Origin: Chimaeribacter californicus
GTDB taxonomy: Bacteria; Pseudomonadota; Gammaproteobacteria; Enterobacterales; Enterobacteriaceae
Length of the DNA stretch: 64,000 nt
NCBI RefSeq assembly: GCF_002858675.1
Contig: NZ_PJZF01000017.1
Span: 1-64,000, forward strand
Direction of reading: 5' to 3'
The notes beneath the pieces were generated by a model. That model was given only the letters and a program-made list of their open reading frames with translations. It did not search any database and was not told the origin of the DNA. Shown in pieces: positions 20,808 through 28,370 of the stretch (position 1 is the stretch's first letter; every line of letters starts with the position of its first letter). Position numbers and translations under genes: made by a program.

Positions 20808-20981
20808 TTAAGCAAACTTAATGGCATGCTGGTCTCGTTTCTTACCCAGAATATCCATCTCTTTTTCTTTAAGCCTGACCTTTGCAAGTTTATTACCGTC
20901 AATGCCGGCCCAAAAATCTATAGAACGTTTCGACGCCGCCAACGCTTTTTCGGGATCAATCTTTTTATGTTGTTTAATCAT
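20808..20981 (-). CDS. 57-residue lysine-rich small protein
   Basis: A short reading frame with an excellent ribosome binding site: AGGAGAT lies five bases before the ATG. The product starts MIKQHKKIDPEKALAASKRS, continues with IDFWAGIDGNKLAKVRLKEK, and ends HAIKFA. It is rich in lysine, has no membrane segment or cysteine, and is probably mostly helical. It lies 94 bases after the gene at 21076-21741 on the same strand, so the two may be expressed together. The size and charge would suit an antitoxin, a phage-type accessory or a nucleic-acid binder, but I have no family match. Confidence 0.6.
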   Translation of the reverse strand: MIKQHKKIDPEKALAASKRSIDFWAGIDGNKLAKVRLKEKEMDILGKKRDQHAIKFA

Positions 20982-21075
20982 AATATCTCCTGATAAAAGG
21001 CTGCATATTACTCATAATCTTATCGCAGATTTGGTCGCTTAATAATCAGCATGCATTTTTGTATAGCATGATGCG

Positions 21076-21741
21076 TTATACAATACTGGCTATTTTTTCA
21101 ACTATGCATTGTTTAATGTCGCTTACCGTTGAAGACATTTTGTTAAAATCTGACCAGACATCGGCAAAACCATAAGAGCGATAACGTGGCTTTGCCTCTT
21201 TTGTAGGATCCTGGATGATGACATCATCGATTTCAAGGATATCGCAAAATGTTGTTGAGTAGATCAACGCGATGATCAGGACATTACCTGTCAGAGAAAT
21301 TTGCTCACTCGCGATAAAATTCTCAAGCATACAGAGAGAGAATTCTGCCCGGCGCACATCATATTTGCAAAGTATCACTGCATGCAGAGCGCTTGAGTCA
21401 GCGTAATCCATCACTTTCAAAGAGATATTAATAATTCCATCATTGGCATCACCGCTATAGTGATTCATCGCCCACTGCCAGTTAAGTTCGCCTGTATATT
21501 CACCACATTTCAGGCGTTCTTTATCAGCAGTGCTTAGTACACTTAGTGAAATATCATGCCAGCCAAAGCCTTGAATAATCTTTTGGGTAGTGGCAATACA
21601 GTGATGATGGATTTCCTGGATCGATAATTCACCCATAGCTGTCTTTTTAAGCGGGTTTTCCTGCATCAGAGAGTACTTCAGGGAAATAGCCTCCATACTG
21701 ACAATTATCAAAATGTCAGTACGAAGTATACCTTGCTTCAC
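21076..21741 (-). CDS. Hypothetical protein, possibly acetyltransferase-like
   Basis: A 221-residue protein from an AT-richer segment than its surroundings. A GTG start at 21741 is backed by GAGGGAG seven bases upstream. I do not recognise it firmly. The C-terminal third has a strand-helix-strand pattern (LTGNVLIIALIYSTTF, then LEIDDVIIQDPTKEAKPRYRSYGF) that recalls the end of GNAT acetyltransferases, where a bulged helix leads to a Y-x-x-x-GF element. This is weak evidence. It is divergent from the recombinase gene across a perfect 14-bp inverted repeat, and it looks acquired. Confidence 0.6.
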   Translation of the reverse strand: MKQGILRTDILIIVSMEAISLKYSLMQENPLKKTAMGELSIQEIHHHCIATTQKIIQGFGWHDISLSVLSTADKERLKCGEYTGELNWQWAMNHYSGDANDGIINISLKVMDYADSSALHAVILCKYDVRRAEFSLCMLENFIASEQISLTGNVLIIALIYSTTFCDILEIDDVIIQDPTKEAKPRYRSYGFADVWSDFNKMSSTVSDIKQCIVEKIASIV

Positions 21742-21772
21742 AAGCTCCCTCAGATTCCCCCTAAATCCACCA

Positions 21773-21807
21773 AAATGATTCCATACTTGGAAGGTATGGA
21801 ATCATTT
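21773..21807. promoter_or_regulatory. 14-bp perfect inverted repeat between divergent genes
   Basis: AAATGATTCCATAC and its exact complement are separated by seven bases. The structure sits in the 110-bp space between the gene starting at 21741 (minus) and the recombinase starting at 21852 (plus). Since both genes point away, a terminator role is unlikely and an operator shared by both promoters, or a recombination site, is more plausible. Confidence 0.55.
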
Positions 21808-21851
21808 CTCCAGACGCGCTATGCTGCACCAAATCCTGTGGAGAAACCGCC

Positions 21852-22943
21852 ATGATCAAAGGCTTCAATGCCGATAAGGTGGCAGAGAATTGCTCGGCCG
21901 ACACCATCGATTACCTGGCCGCAACACTCGCGACGCCGATTGACCAACTGGAAGACTATTCCGACAACGATCCGCCGTTCAGCAAAGCGTTTATGCTGTT
22001 TACCCGACTGTCGCTGATGGTGACGCGCCGCCGCCCAGAACTGGGCGTGCATTGCATTCTGATCCATGTGATGCCGAAAATCGCTGACCTGCCGATCTCA
22101 AAGATCAATAAGGTCACGGTTAACCGGCTGACCAACCCGCTGATCATGCAAGGGAAAATTGTGCAGAGTAAGCGCGTGTTTTCTCTGATGAAGCAATTCC
22201 TGGCCTGGTGTGTTTATCAGGGTTATCTGGAACAATCCCCGGTTGGGGACATCCCGATCAATAAAGTCGGCGGCACGGCACCTGCACCCAGGGAGCGCAC
22301 CTTGTCAGATGCGGAAATCTGGGTGTTCTGGCACATCTGGGATTATCACAACGTCAGCGAATCTACCCGTTGGGCGTCCCGGCTGGTGCTGGCCGCCGCG
22401 CGTCGTCCGGATGAAGTGCTGCGCGCCAGGGTCAGCGAGTTTGATCTGGAAAACGGCATGTGGAACCAGGGCAACCGCAACAAATCCCACCGTGACCACC
22501 GGTTGCCGATCAGCCCCATCATGAAGCTCTGCATCGAGAAGCTGATCGCTGCCGGCAAAGGCAGCGAGTGGCTGGTGCCGTCCAACAAAAAGCCCGGCGC
22601 GCCGATGTCCAAAGTGGTGCTCAGCCAGGCGCTGCGGCGGATGTTCAGTGACCCAACCATGCCGACGCTGGAACCCTTTTCACCGCGCGACCTGCGCCGG
22701 ACGGCCAGAAGCTGCCTGGCCTCATTGAATGTCACCAGTGATGTCTCGCGGAAAATCCTTAACCAGAGTCTGGTCGGGCTGGACCGCACCTATGACCGGC
22801 ACGATTATATTGAGCAGATGGACGAAGCACTGTGCAAATACTCTGACTTCCTGTTCACGTTGATAGAGCATGATGGCGTCGGCGATCTGAACCATAAATA
22901 CAAAGGCGATCGTCTTGCCGTGGGAAATAGCCGGTTGGGGTAA
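21852..22943 (+). CDS. Tyrosine recombinase / integrase
   Basis: A 363-residue site-specific recombinase. Residues about 40-140 form the core-binding helical domain; the catalytic domain follows. Conserved positions are R185 (AARRPDEVL), K211 in the beta hairpin, R282 in SPRDLRRT and the nucleophile Y314 (RTYDRHDY). Two positions that are often histidine differ: R279, which occurs in one known integrase subgroup with PRDxRRT, and Q305 in NQS where NH is usual. It lacks the DUF4102 arm-binding domain of P4-type integrases. No tRNA or att site was seen beside it, so it may be a stranded integrase or serve another rearrangement. Confidence 0.82.
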   Translation: MIKGFNADKVAENCSADTIDYLAATLATPIDQLEDYSDNDPPFSKAFMLFTRLSLMVTRRRPELGVHCILIHVMPKIADLPISKINKVTVNRLTNPLIMQGKIVQSKRVFSLMKQFLAWCVYQGYLEQSPVGDIPINKVGGTAPAPRERTLSDAEIWVFWHIWDYHNVSESTRWASRLVLAAARRPDEVLRARVSEFDLENGMWNQGNRNKSHRDHRLPISPIMKLCIEKLIAAGKGSEWLVPSNKKPGAPMSKVVLSQALRRMFSDPTMPTLEPFSPRDLRRTARSCLASLNVTSDVSRKILNQSLVGLDRTYDRHDYIEQMDEALCKYSDFLFTLIEHDGVGDLNHKYKGDRLAVGNSRLG

Positions 22944-22962
22944 ACTTACCGGTGTGAATAGC

Positions 22963-22995
22963 TATTCTCCAGTGCCCTTAAGGCGCTGGAGAATA
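22963..22995. terminator. Bidirectional hairpin between recombinase gene and DUF697-like gene
   Basis: A stem of about 14 bp (TATTCTCCAG and complement, continuing through one T-G pair and GCC/GGC) encloses a CTTAA loop and is followed by AATTT. It lies 19 bases past the recombinase stop and 3 bases from the stop of the gene on the other strand. Confidence 0.7.
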
Positions 22996-22998
22996 AAT

Positions 22999-23664
22999 TT
23001 AATCGCTGGGTAACGCCGTATTTCCGGCATTATCCGGATGCTCAATGGCGGCTTTCGCTACCTGATAACAGGCATTGACGTGGTTATTTCCCACGTATTT
23101 CATGGCGGTGAAACCAATACCGGCGGCAATAATCTGCCCGGCAAACGGCACATATTTCACCAGCTGCTTAGAGGCCATTTTTACACCCACTTTTTTCAGC
23201 AGTCTGATCACTAAATCACGCGTAATCGAATGGCCGATTACCTTAGAGCCGAGGCTGCCGGCGGTGGTCAGCACCAGGGCTTTGGTGGTCGGGTCCAGCG
23301 CCTCAATATCTGCCTCTGACAATTCAAACCGCTTGCTGATCGCCGGTAACATCTCCAGCAAAATTGCGGCATCCGAACCGACATCGATCCCCGGCAACGG
23401 CACGGCCGAAGCGACCCCGGAAAGGGATGAACGGCGGGTGACCAGGCGATAGCAGTCATCACGGACTTTATCGAGTTCTTCCAGTGTTTTGATCATGCGG
23501 GCACCCCGTTTTGCGTCAACATAAGAAGAAGTATAGCTAAGGTTCTGGTTTTCCGCGTTTTCCTGCGGCGAGTCTGCTGGTTTTTCATGCATTACGACCG
23601 GCGAAAGCGGTTTTGAAGGTGGGTGGGTAAACCCGGTTCTGTTTAAAAAATATTCATCGGACAA
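22999..23664 (-). CDS. DUF697-like protein with glycine-rich hydrophobic C-terminus
   Basis: A 221-residue protein. After a disordered, proline-rich N-terminus (about 1-55) comes a helical region with SAVPLPGIDVGSDAAILLEMLPAISKRF, and near the end KQLVKYVPFAGQIIAAGIGFTAMKYVGN. The combination of a VPLPG-x-D motif and a late VPFAGQ-glycine helix is the pattern of DUF697 (YcjF-like) proteins, which often accompany GTPases. The hydrophobic stretches suggest loose or partial membrane association. No GTPase gene is adjacent. Function unknown. Confidence 0.6.
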   Translation of the reverse strand: MSDEYFLNRTGFTHPPSKPLSPVVMHEKPADSPQENAENQNLSYTSSYVDAKRGARMIKTLEELDKVRDDCYRLVTRRSSLSGVASAVPLPGIDVGSDAAILLEMLPAISKRFELSEADIEALDPTTKALVLTTAGSLGSKVIGHSITRDLVIRLLKKVGVKMASKQLVKYVPFAGQIIAAGIGFTAMKYVGNNHVNACYQVAKAAIEHPDNAGNTALPSD

Positions 23665-23738
23665 TCGCCCTCCGCCCTTGCCCGCTGTATTTATTTACAG
23701 TAATTTAGTGGTTTGACCACCCCCACCGTGAAGACACT

Positions 23739-24518
23739 ATGATTTACCTTAAATGGTTTAGTCTCTGCTACCTGTGTATCGTCTTTTTATCACTGGGATA
23801 TAGCTTTGCCCGGGCCTCGCAAGACCGGGAAACCCCGGCCACCCAAAGCTGGGCGACCGCCCGCCGTGACTCCGCCCACCTGGCACCGGACCCGGCTGCG
23901 TTCAGTAAAATCGCCATCGTGCAAATCTACGCCGCGCCCACCTATGGCTGGCGCGGGCGGGTGGCGCTGCACCCATGGATCATCTTCAAACGGGCGGGCG
24001 AAACCCAGTACACCCGTTACGATGTGATCGGCTGGGGCGGCAACAATGTGGTGCGCCGTGATTACGCGATCCCGGACGGCTTCTGGTTCGGCTCGCAACC
24101 CACGCTGCTGGTCTCCCATCAGGGTGCAGAGGCGGAAGCGATGATCCCGAGAATTGAAGCCGCGATCAAACGCTACCCGTTCCCCCATACCTATCACGCC
24201 TGGCCCGGCCCCAACAGCAACACCTTTATGGCGCACATCGGCCGGGAAGTGCCTGAACTGGCGCTGGATTTACCGTCCAATGCCATTGGTAAGGATTACC
24301 GGCCGCTGTTTAGCCCGGTGGGGCTGCCGCCTTCCGGCCGTGGCGTGCAGGTCTCGCTGCTGGGGGTACTGGGCATCACGGCCGGTGCACAGGAAGGGCT
24401 GGAATTTAATATCCTGGGGCTGAACCTCGGCGTGGACATCGCCTCCCCGGCGCTGCGGTTGCCGTTCATCGGCCGGGTCGGTTTTACCGGCGCACCTGCC
24501 GTGGCCGGAAAGGAATAA
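23739..24518 (+). CDS. DUF3750 family exported protein
   Basis: A 259-residue protein of the DUF3750 family. It begins with a signal or anchor helix (IYLKWFSLCYLCIVFLSLGYSFA). The mature part contains the family's conserved stretch: IVQIYAAPTYGWRGRVALHPWIIFK, then WGGNNVVRRDYAIPDGFWFG, and PYPFPHTYHAWPGPNSNTF-type sequence with conserved His, Trp and Asn. The fold is thought to be papain-like, but no activity is established. It is likely anchored to the inner membrane facing the periplasm. It stands alone, divergent from the DUF697-like gene. Confidence 0.8.
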   Translation: MIYLKWFSLCYLCIVFLSLGYSFARASQDRETPATQSWATARRDSAHLAPDPAAFSKIAIVQIYAAPTYGWRGRVALHPWIIFKRAGETQYTRYDVIGWGGNNVVRRDYAIPDGFWFGSQPTLLVSHQGAEAEAMIPRIEAAIKRYPFPHTYHAWPGPNSNTFMAHIGREVPELALDLPSNAIGKDYRPLFSPVGLPPSGRGVQVSLLGVLGITAGAQEGLEFNILGLNLGVDIASPALRLPFIGRVGFTGAPAVAGKE

Positions 24519-24600
24519 CGCCGGGCTGTGCTTTTCCTTACCTGTTCCCACCCAACTCCCTGTGAGCTGTTACACTTATCTGACGTTCACAGGGGGTATA

Positions 24601-25569
24601 ATGAAACTAGGCTTTGCTTGTAAATATCTTAATTCTGACCTGAAACAGCCGTTCCCGTTCAGGGCCACGACCCGAAAGCGCTTTCTTAGTCTGCCTGCTG
24701 AAGAACAGAAAAAGCTGATTTATGACATCTCCGTCATTAATTTAACCAATCTCGCGTTAACGCTGGAGCAGCTGGCATTATTACCCGACGCGTTAAGGAT
24801 GATGCGTATTGGCAGCGATCTGCTGCCGTTATATACCGTGCCGGAAGCCACCGCGTTATATAACGCGTTCCTGCCTGAACTTTATCCATTATTTACCCGC
24901 TGCGGTGAGATTGCGCGCAAATATAACATCCGGCTGTCGTTCCACCCCGGGCAATATTCGGTATTGGCGTCTGATACGCCGTTGGTGGTCGAACGGGCGA
25001 TTGAGGATGTCGAATATCATGCGTTGTGCGCGACGTTAATGGGGTATGGCAAAACCTTCCAGGATTTTAAAATCAATATCCATATGAATGGCCGGAAAGG
25101 GTTTGAGGGCTTTCAGGCGGCCTTCGGGCAACTCAGCGAAGAGGCCAGACGGATGCTGACCGTGGAGAACGATGAGATCTCCTGCTCGCTGGATGACGTG
25201 CTGCAAGCGGCACCGTTATGCCCGATCGTGCTGGACATCCACCACCACTGGGTAAAAGAGAATGAATTTATCACGCCGGATGACCCGCGCGTGGCAGAGG
25301 TCATCGCCTCCTGGCGCGGCGTCCGGCCGGTATTGCACTACTCCATCTCACAGGAAGGCCTGATCCCGGAACAGGGCTTCCCGGACCAGCTGGTGCTAGG
25401 GTTGCCAAAAACCAAGCTGCGGGCGCACTCTGACTACTACTTCAATAACACCCTGAATGATTGGGCGCTGTCGTTTGAGGGCTTTGACATCATGTGTGAG
25501 GTGAAGATGAAAAACCTCGCCAGAGACGGGCTTTACAACCATGCGCAGCGCCGGGGGATAATCCCTTAA
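24601..25569 (+). CDS. uvsE: UV damage endonuclease, UVDE type
   Basis: A 322-residue TIM-barrel repair nuclease that nicks DNA 5' of UV photoproducts and some abasic sites, giving excision repair without UvrABC. Characteristic elements are KLGFACKYLN at the start, LRMMRIGSDLLPLY, the metal-binding RLSFHPGQYSVLAS, INIHMNGRKGF, LTVENDEISCSLDDVL, and IVLDIHHHWV, whose histidines bind the metal ions. C-terminal RAHSDYYFN and FDIMCEVKMKN complete the site. The start at 24601 follows an AGGGGG ribosome binding site. It is monocistronic, closed by a hairpin, and not commonly seen in enterobacteria. Confidence 0.93.
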   Translation: MKLGFACKYLNSDLKQPFPFRATTRKRFLSLPAEEQKKLIYDISVINLTNLALTLEQLALLPDALRMMRIGSDLLPLYTVPEATALYNAFLPELYPLFTRCGEIARKYNIRLSFHPGQYSVLASDTPLVVERAIEDVEYHALCATLMGYGKTFQDFKINIHMNGRKGFEGFQAAFGQLSEEARRMLTVENDEISCSLDDVLQAAPLCPIVLDIHHHWVKENEFITPDDPRVAEVIASWRGVRPVLHYSISQEGLIPEQGFPDQLVLGLPKTKLRAHSDYYFNNTLNDWALSFEGFDIMCEVKMKNLARDGLYNHAQRRGIIP

Positions 25570-25576
25570 TGCGCCT

Positions 25577-25603
25577 ACCGGGCTGGCGCGATGCCGGCCC
25601 GGT
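25577..25603. terminator. Hairpin between convergent uvsE and epimerase-like gene
   Basis: An 11-bp stem with one T-G pair (ACCGGGCTGGC and complement) and a GCGAT loop lies 7 bases past the uvsE stop and 12 bases from the stop of the minus-strand gene. It probably ends both transcripts. Confidence 0.65.
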
Positions 25604-25614
25604 GTTCAGCGCCG

Positions 25615-26823
25615 TTACTCGACGGCGATCGGTTTCTCGTCCACCGTGGTTTTCTCTTCCCCCTGAATCTGGGTGATCCGCTGTTCCACCTGTTTCACCG
25701 CGTCAGCATCTTTCAGCAGCGAATAGGTCAGCACAAAGTCGGTGCTCTGTCCCGGTTGCAACTGCTTCACCCGGCCCTGCTCTTTCTCAATCGTCACCGG
25801 GTAGGCGTAGTTGGTGCCCGGTTCAATGCCGGTGACGTAACCTTGCTTCTGGGTGTCGGTGTTTTTCCACATCGTCAGCAGCGGTAACTGGTGGGTATCA
25901 AACTCAATCGCCGCGCCTTTGTCCCCTTTGCTGTTGACCACCGCGGCCACGGTTTTGCCGCTGCTGTCCGCTTTCGGCACCAGGTTAAACACCATCTCAT
26001 CGAAATTTTTGGTCGGCGCGCCATAGACATTCCAGTCCGCCAGCCCTTTTTTCGCATAATCATTAAACGGCGACACCGATTTCAGCGGCGCCAGGAAACG
26101 CGCGTCTTTTTCCAGGATCGGCATCCCGAAGTTGCTGTGATAAATAATCTGGTAATCATGCGGATAGTCCGCTTTATTGGTCAGCACATCGTGAATGGTG
26201 AAGGAATCCGCGCCCGGCACATAGCGCAGCTCCGTCCAGGTTTCGAGTTTCGCTTTTTTGAAGGTCGTTTCTTTCAGCAGGCCCCGGATACGGATTTCAT
26301 GCGGTGCCTGATCATCGACGATCACTTCCACTTTCGAGGCCGGGGTGTTGCCCGCTTTGCCGTGCAGGGTGTAGATCACGCCGTCTTTGGTGACCGGGTG
26401 GCCGGTCCATTCAAAGCCGCAGCGCACCATCATCTCATTGAACCCTTCCAGCCAGCCCAGCCCGTTGCGGCTCTCCAGGTTGATGTACGCCGGGTTCACC
26501 ACTTCATCCACCGGCGAATCCCAGCCGAGGCGCACGCCGTGGCCGTTTACATGCAACAGATCCATGCCGCGGGTCGGGCTGAGCGCGATGGTCAGGCCGT
26601 TTTCACTGGTGATGGTCAGCACTTTTGAGCCTTCCTGCTTGCCGCCATGCAACACTTTCTGTTGCAGGCTGAAGTGCTCACCAGACAATTTCAGCTGTTG
26701 GCTACTGACCTGCCAGTTTCCCAGCTCAGTGCTGCGTTCAGCATCCGTCAGCACCCAGCTTTGCGCTGCCGCCTGCCCACTGATTGCCGCCATGATCATC
26801 CCTGCCAGACACGCTTTTTTCAT
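25615..26823 (-). CDS. Periplasmic DUF4432 / aldose-1-epimerase-like protein
   Basis: A 402-residue protein with a signal peptide (MKKACLAGMIMAAISGQAAAQ). The mature part is a beta-sandwich of the galactose-mutarotase superfamily, matching DUF4432: ALSPTRGMDLLHVNGHGVRLGWDSP, GFNEMMVRCGFEWTGHP, and YQIIYHSNFGMPIL, with conserved His and Glu in the sugar pocket and a late GYVTGIEPGTNYAYP. It likely acts on a free or phosphorylated hexose outside the cytoplasm. I prefer the ATG at 26823, since AGGATGA is spaced properly for it; the ATG at 26832 is the alternative. A 341-bp gap separates it from the next gene. Confidence 0.85.
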   Translation of the reverse strand: MKKACLAGMIMAAISGQAAAQSWVLTDAERSTELGNWQVSSQQLKLSGEHFSLQQKVLHGGKQEGSKVLTITSENGLTIALSPTRGMDLLHVNGHGVRLGWDSPVDEVVNPAYINLESRNGLGWLEGFNEMMVRCGFEWTGHPVTKDGVIYTLHGKAGNTPASKVEVIVDDQAPHEIRIRGLLKETTFKKAKLETWTELRYVPGADSFTIHDVLTNKADYPHDYQIIYHSNFGMPILEKDARFLAPLKSVSPFNDYAKKGLADWNVYGAPTKNFDEMVFNLVPKADSSGKTVAAVVNSKGDKGAAIEFDTHQLPLLTMWKNTDTQKQGYVTGIEPGTNYAYPVTIEKEQGRVKQLQPGQSTDFVLTYSLLKDADAVKQVEQRITQIQGEEKTTVDEKPIAVE

Positions 26824-27164
26824 TTTCTTCATCCTGTTTGCTGAATTGATTTAGCTAACGAGCCGCCAGAGTACAAACAGCAGGGTCAGGAAAACGTGAC
26901 TGGCATCACCGCCGCCGGGATCCGGGCGTTTTTAGGCTGATAAACGTGGGAAAGGTCACGAAATTGTGTGTCCGCTTACTCTTTTGCAGGCATTTATGTG
27001 ACTAAACGCGTCTTAACTCAAAGGAAAGTTAAAACGATTCAGCCAGGTTTTGGCTATCCGCTCTGCGGCGCAGGCCACGTAGGATTGTCATCAGGCGGGT
27101 GGGTAATATTGCTGCAGACGGGCGGAGCGTTCCCTTAACAGGGCCCGCCCTCACAGAAATCCAC
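26824..27164. other. Gap between epimerase-like and MRJP-like genes
   Basis: I see no gene in these 341 bases. The part next to the epimerase-like gene should hold its promoter; the sequence at 26980-27040 is AT-richer. The part near 27130-27160 probably holds the 3' end of the upstream transcript. Confidence 0.4.
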
Positions 27165-28271
27165 TCAGGCAGGGTGAACGTTGTCAGGCAAACGGAAGCG
27201 GTAAACTGACCAGGGGGCACGAGTCTGGTCTTTGCCCTGATTGTACTGGCTGAGGTATTCAATCTGCGGCGCAGGGATGTACATCCACCCCCGGCTTATG
27301 ACCAACGCATCGGGCGACACCAACCGATCGTCCTGGATCAACGTCTCCCTCGAGCCATCGGGCCGAAGGCGCTCAATGGCGCGCTTTTCTGCGTCTGACA
27401 GGTAAATATTGCCCTCTGCGTCTATCGCTGAACCGCCGATGCTGGGAATATCCGCCACTTTCTCCAGTTTCTTTTCCAGCGCGTTGTCATCCAGTGAATC
27501 GTCTAAGAGATACGCCGTACGAATGCGGAAAAGCGGGCCGGTGGGCGTTGCGTAATAGAGCCGGCTGCCATCAGCCGTCACTTCAATCACGTCACTGTGT
27601 ACCGCCGGTTTTTTACCGTCAGCATCCATCAGCACCCGGCCCTGAAACCCTTTCTGCACCAGATTTTCGGGTTTTCGTAACGGTGCCGCAGCCGACAATT
27701 TCCTGCGGGTCAGGCCGGTTTTCATATCATGAATGAGTATGCCGCCCAGCCCCGAATCCGTCACATAGATCAGATCGCCATGAATACGCAGATCGTTAGG
27801 TGAGCCGCCCTCCGGGAGCGCGTTTGCATCGAAGCGGATCAGCTTTTTCACTTCACCTGACTGAATATCAAACGCCACCAGTTTAGCCGCGCCCGCCTGA
27901 GGTTTCCCTCCCGGCGGTGCCCCCTGATCGACGGCCCACAAAAGGTTATCGAAGATGTGGCAGGCATTGACGTTCACCAGGGAATTTACGCCCTCATCGC
28001 CGGCACGCCAGGTGTTCCAGTGGTTACCGGGGAAGGCCACCGGCCCCTTGTCTGTCACGCGCGCTAACGCCGGTGAATCGGCATGTCCCTCAAAGCGGGG
28101 CAGGTTAATAAAGTATGCCCCCTCAGCGGAGACGGCCACACCGTTAGCCAGCCACGGTGAGGTGAAAACGCGCTGGAGAGCCGGTCGCGTTGCGGATTGC
28201 GCCAGGGCAAATGCCGGGCGGGTGAGACACAATGCCGCCAGAGTGCCGCTGATAAACTCTCTTCGTCGCAT
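27165..28271 (-). CDS. Exported yellow/MRJP-family beta-propeller protein
   Basis: A 368-residue protein with a short RRR-type signal (MRRREFISGTLAALCLTRPAFALAQ) that could use Sec or Tat. The mature part matches the major royal jelly/yellow family propeller: NGVAVSAEGAYFINLPRFEGHADSPALARV, LWAVDQGAPPGGKPQAGAAKLVAFD, SPNDLRIHGDLIYVTDSGLGGILIHDM, and SIGGSAIDAEGNIYLSDAEKRAIERL. The propeller resembles sugar lactonases (SMP-30/gluconolactonase), so a periplasmic lactonase acting before aldonate uptake is a fair inference given the neighbours. It follows the RspA-type dehydratase gene on the same strand, about 100 bases downstream. Confidence 0.82.
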   Translation of the reverse strand: MRRREFISGTLAALCLTRPAFALAQSATRPALQRVFTSPWLANGVAVSAEGAYFINLPRFEGHADSPALARVTDKGPVAFPGNHWNTWRAGDEGVNSLVNVNACHIFDNLLWAVDQGAPPGGKPQAGAAKLVAFDIQSGEVKKLIRFDANALPEGGSPNDLRIHGDLIYVTDSGLGGILIHDMKTGLTRRKLSAAAPLRKPENLVQKGFQGRVLMDADGKKPAVHSDVIEVTADGSRLYYATPTGPLFRIRTAYLLDDSLDDNALEKKLEKVADIPSIGGSAIDAEGNIYLSDAEKRAIERLRPDGSRETLIQDDRLVSPDALVISRGWMYIPAPQIEYLSQYNQGKDQTRAPWSVYRFRLPDNVHPA

Positions 28272-28370
28272 GTTTTACTCCCTTGCAGAAAGCCATCGTG
28301 TACCCGAGAAATAACAGATTGCAGCCCGTGGGCGCAATCTGTTTCAGGCGGTGGCCACGGGGGTTCCCTG

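Noticed and set aside
20694-20993. 99-residue plus-strand frame opposite the 57-residue gene
   Set aside because: The minus-strand frame has the clear ribosome binding site and protein-like composition; this is its shadow.
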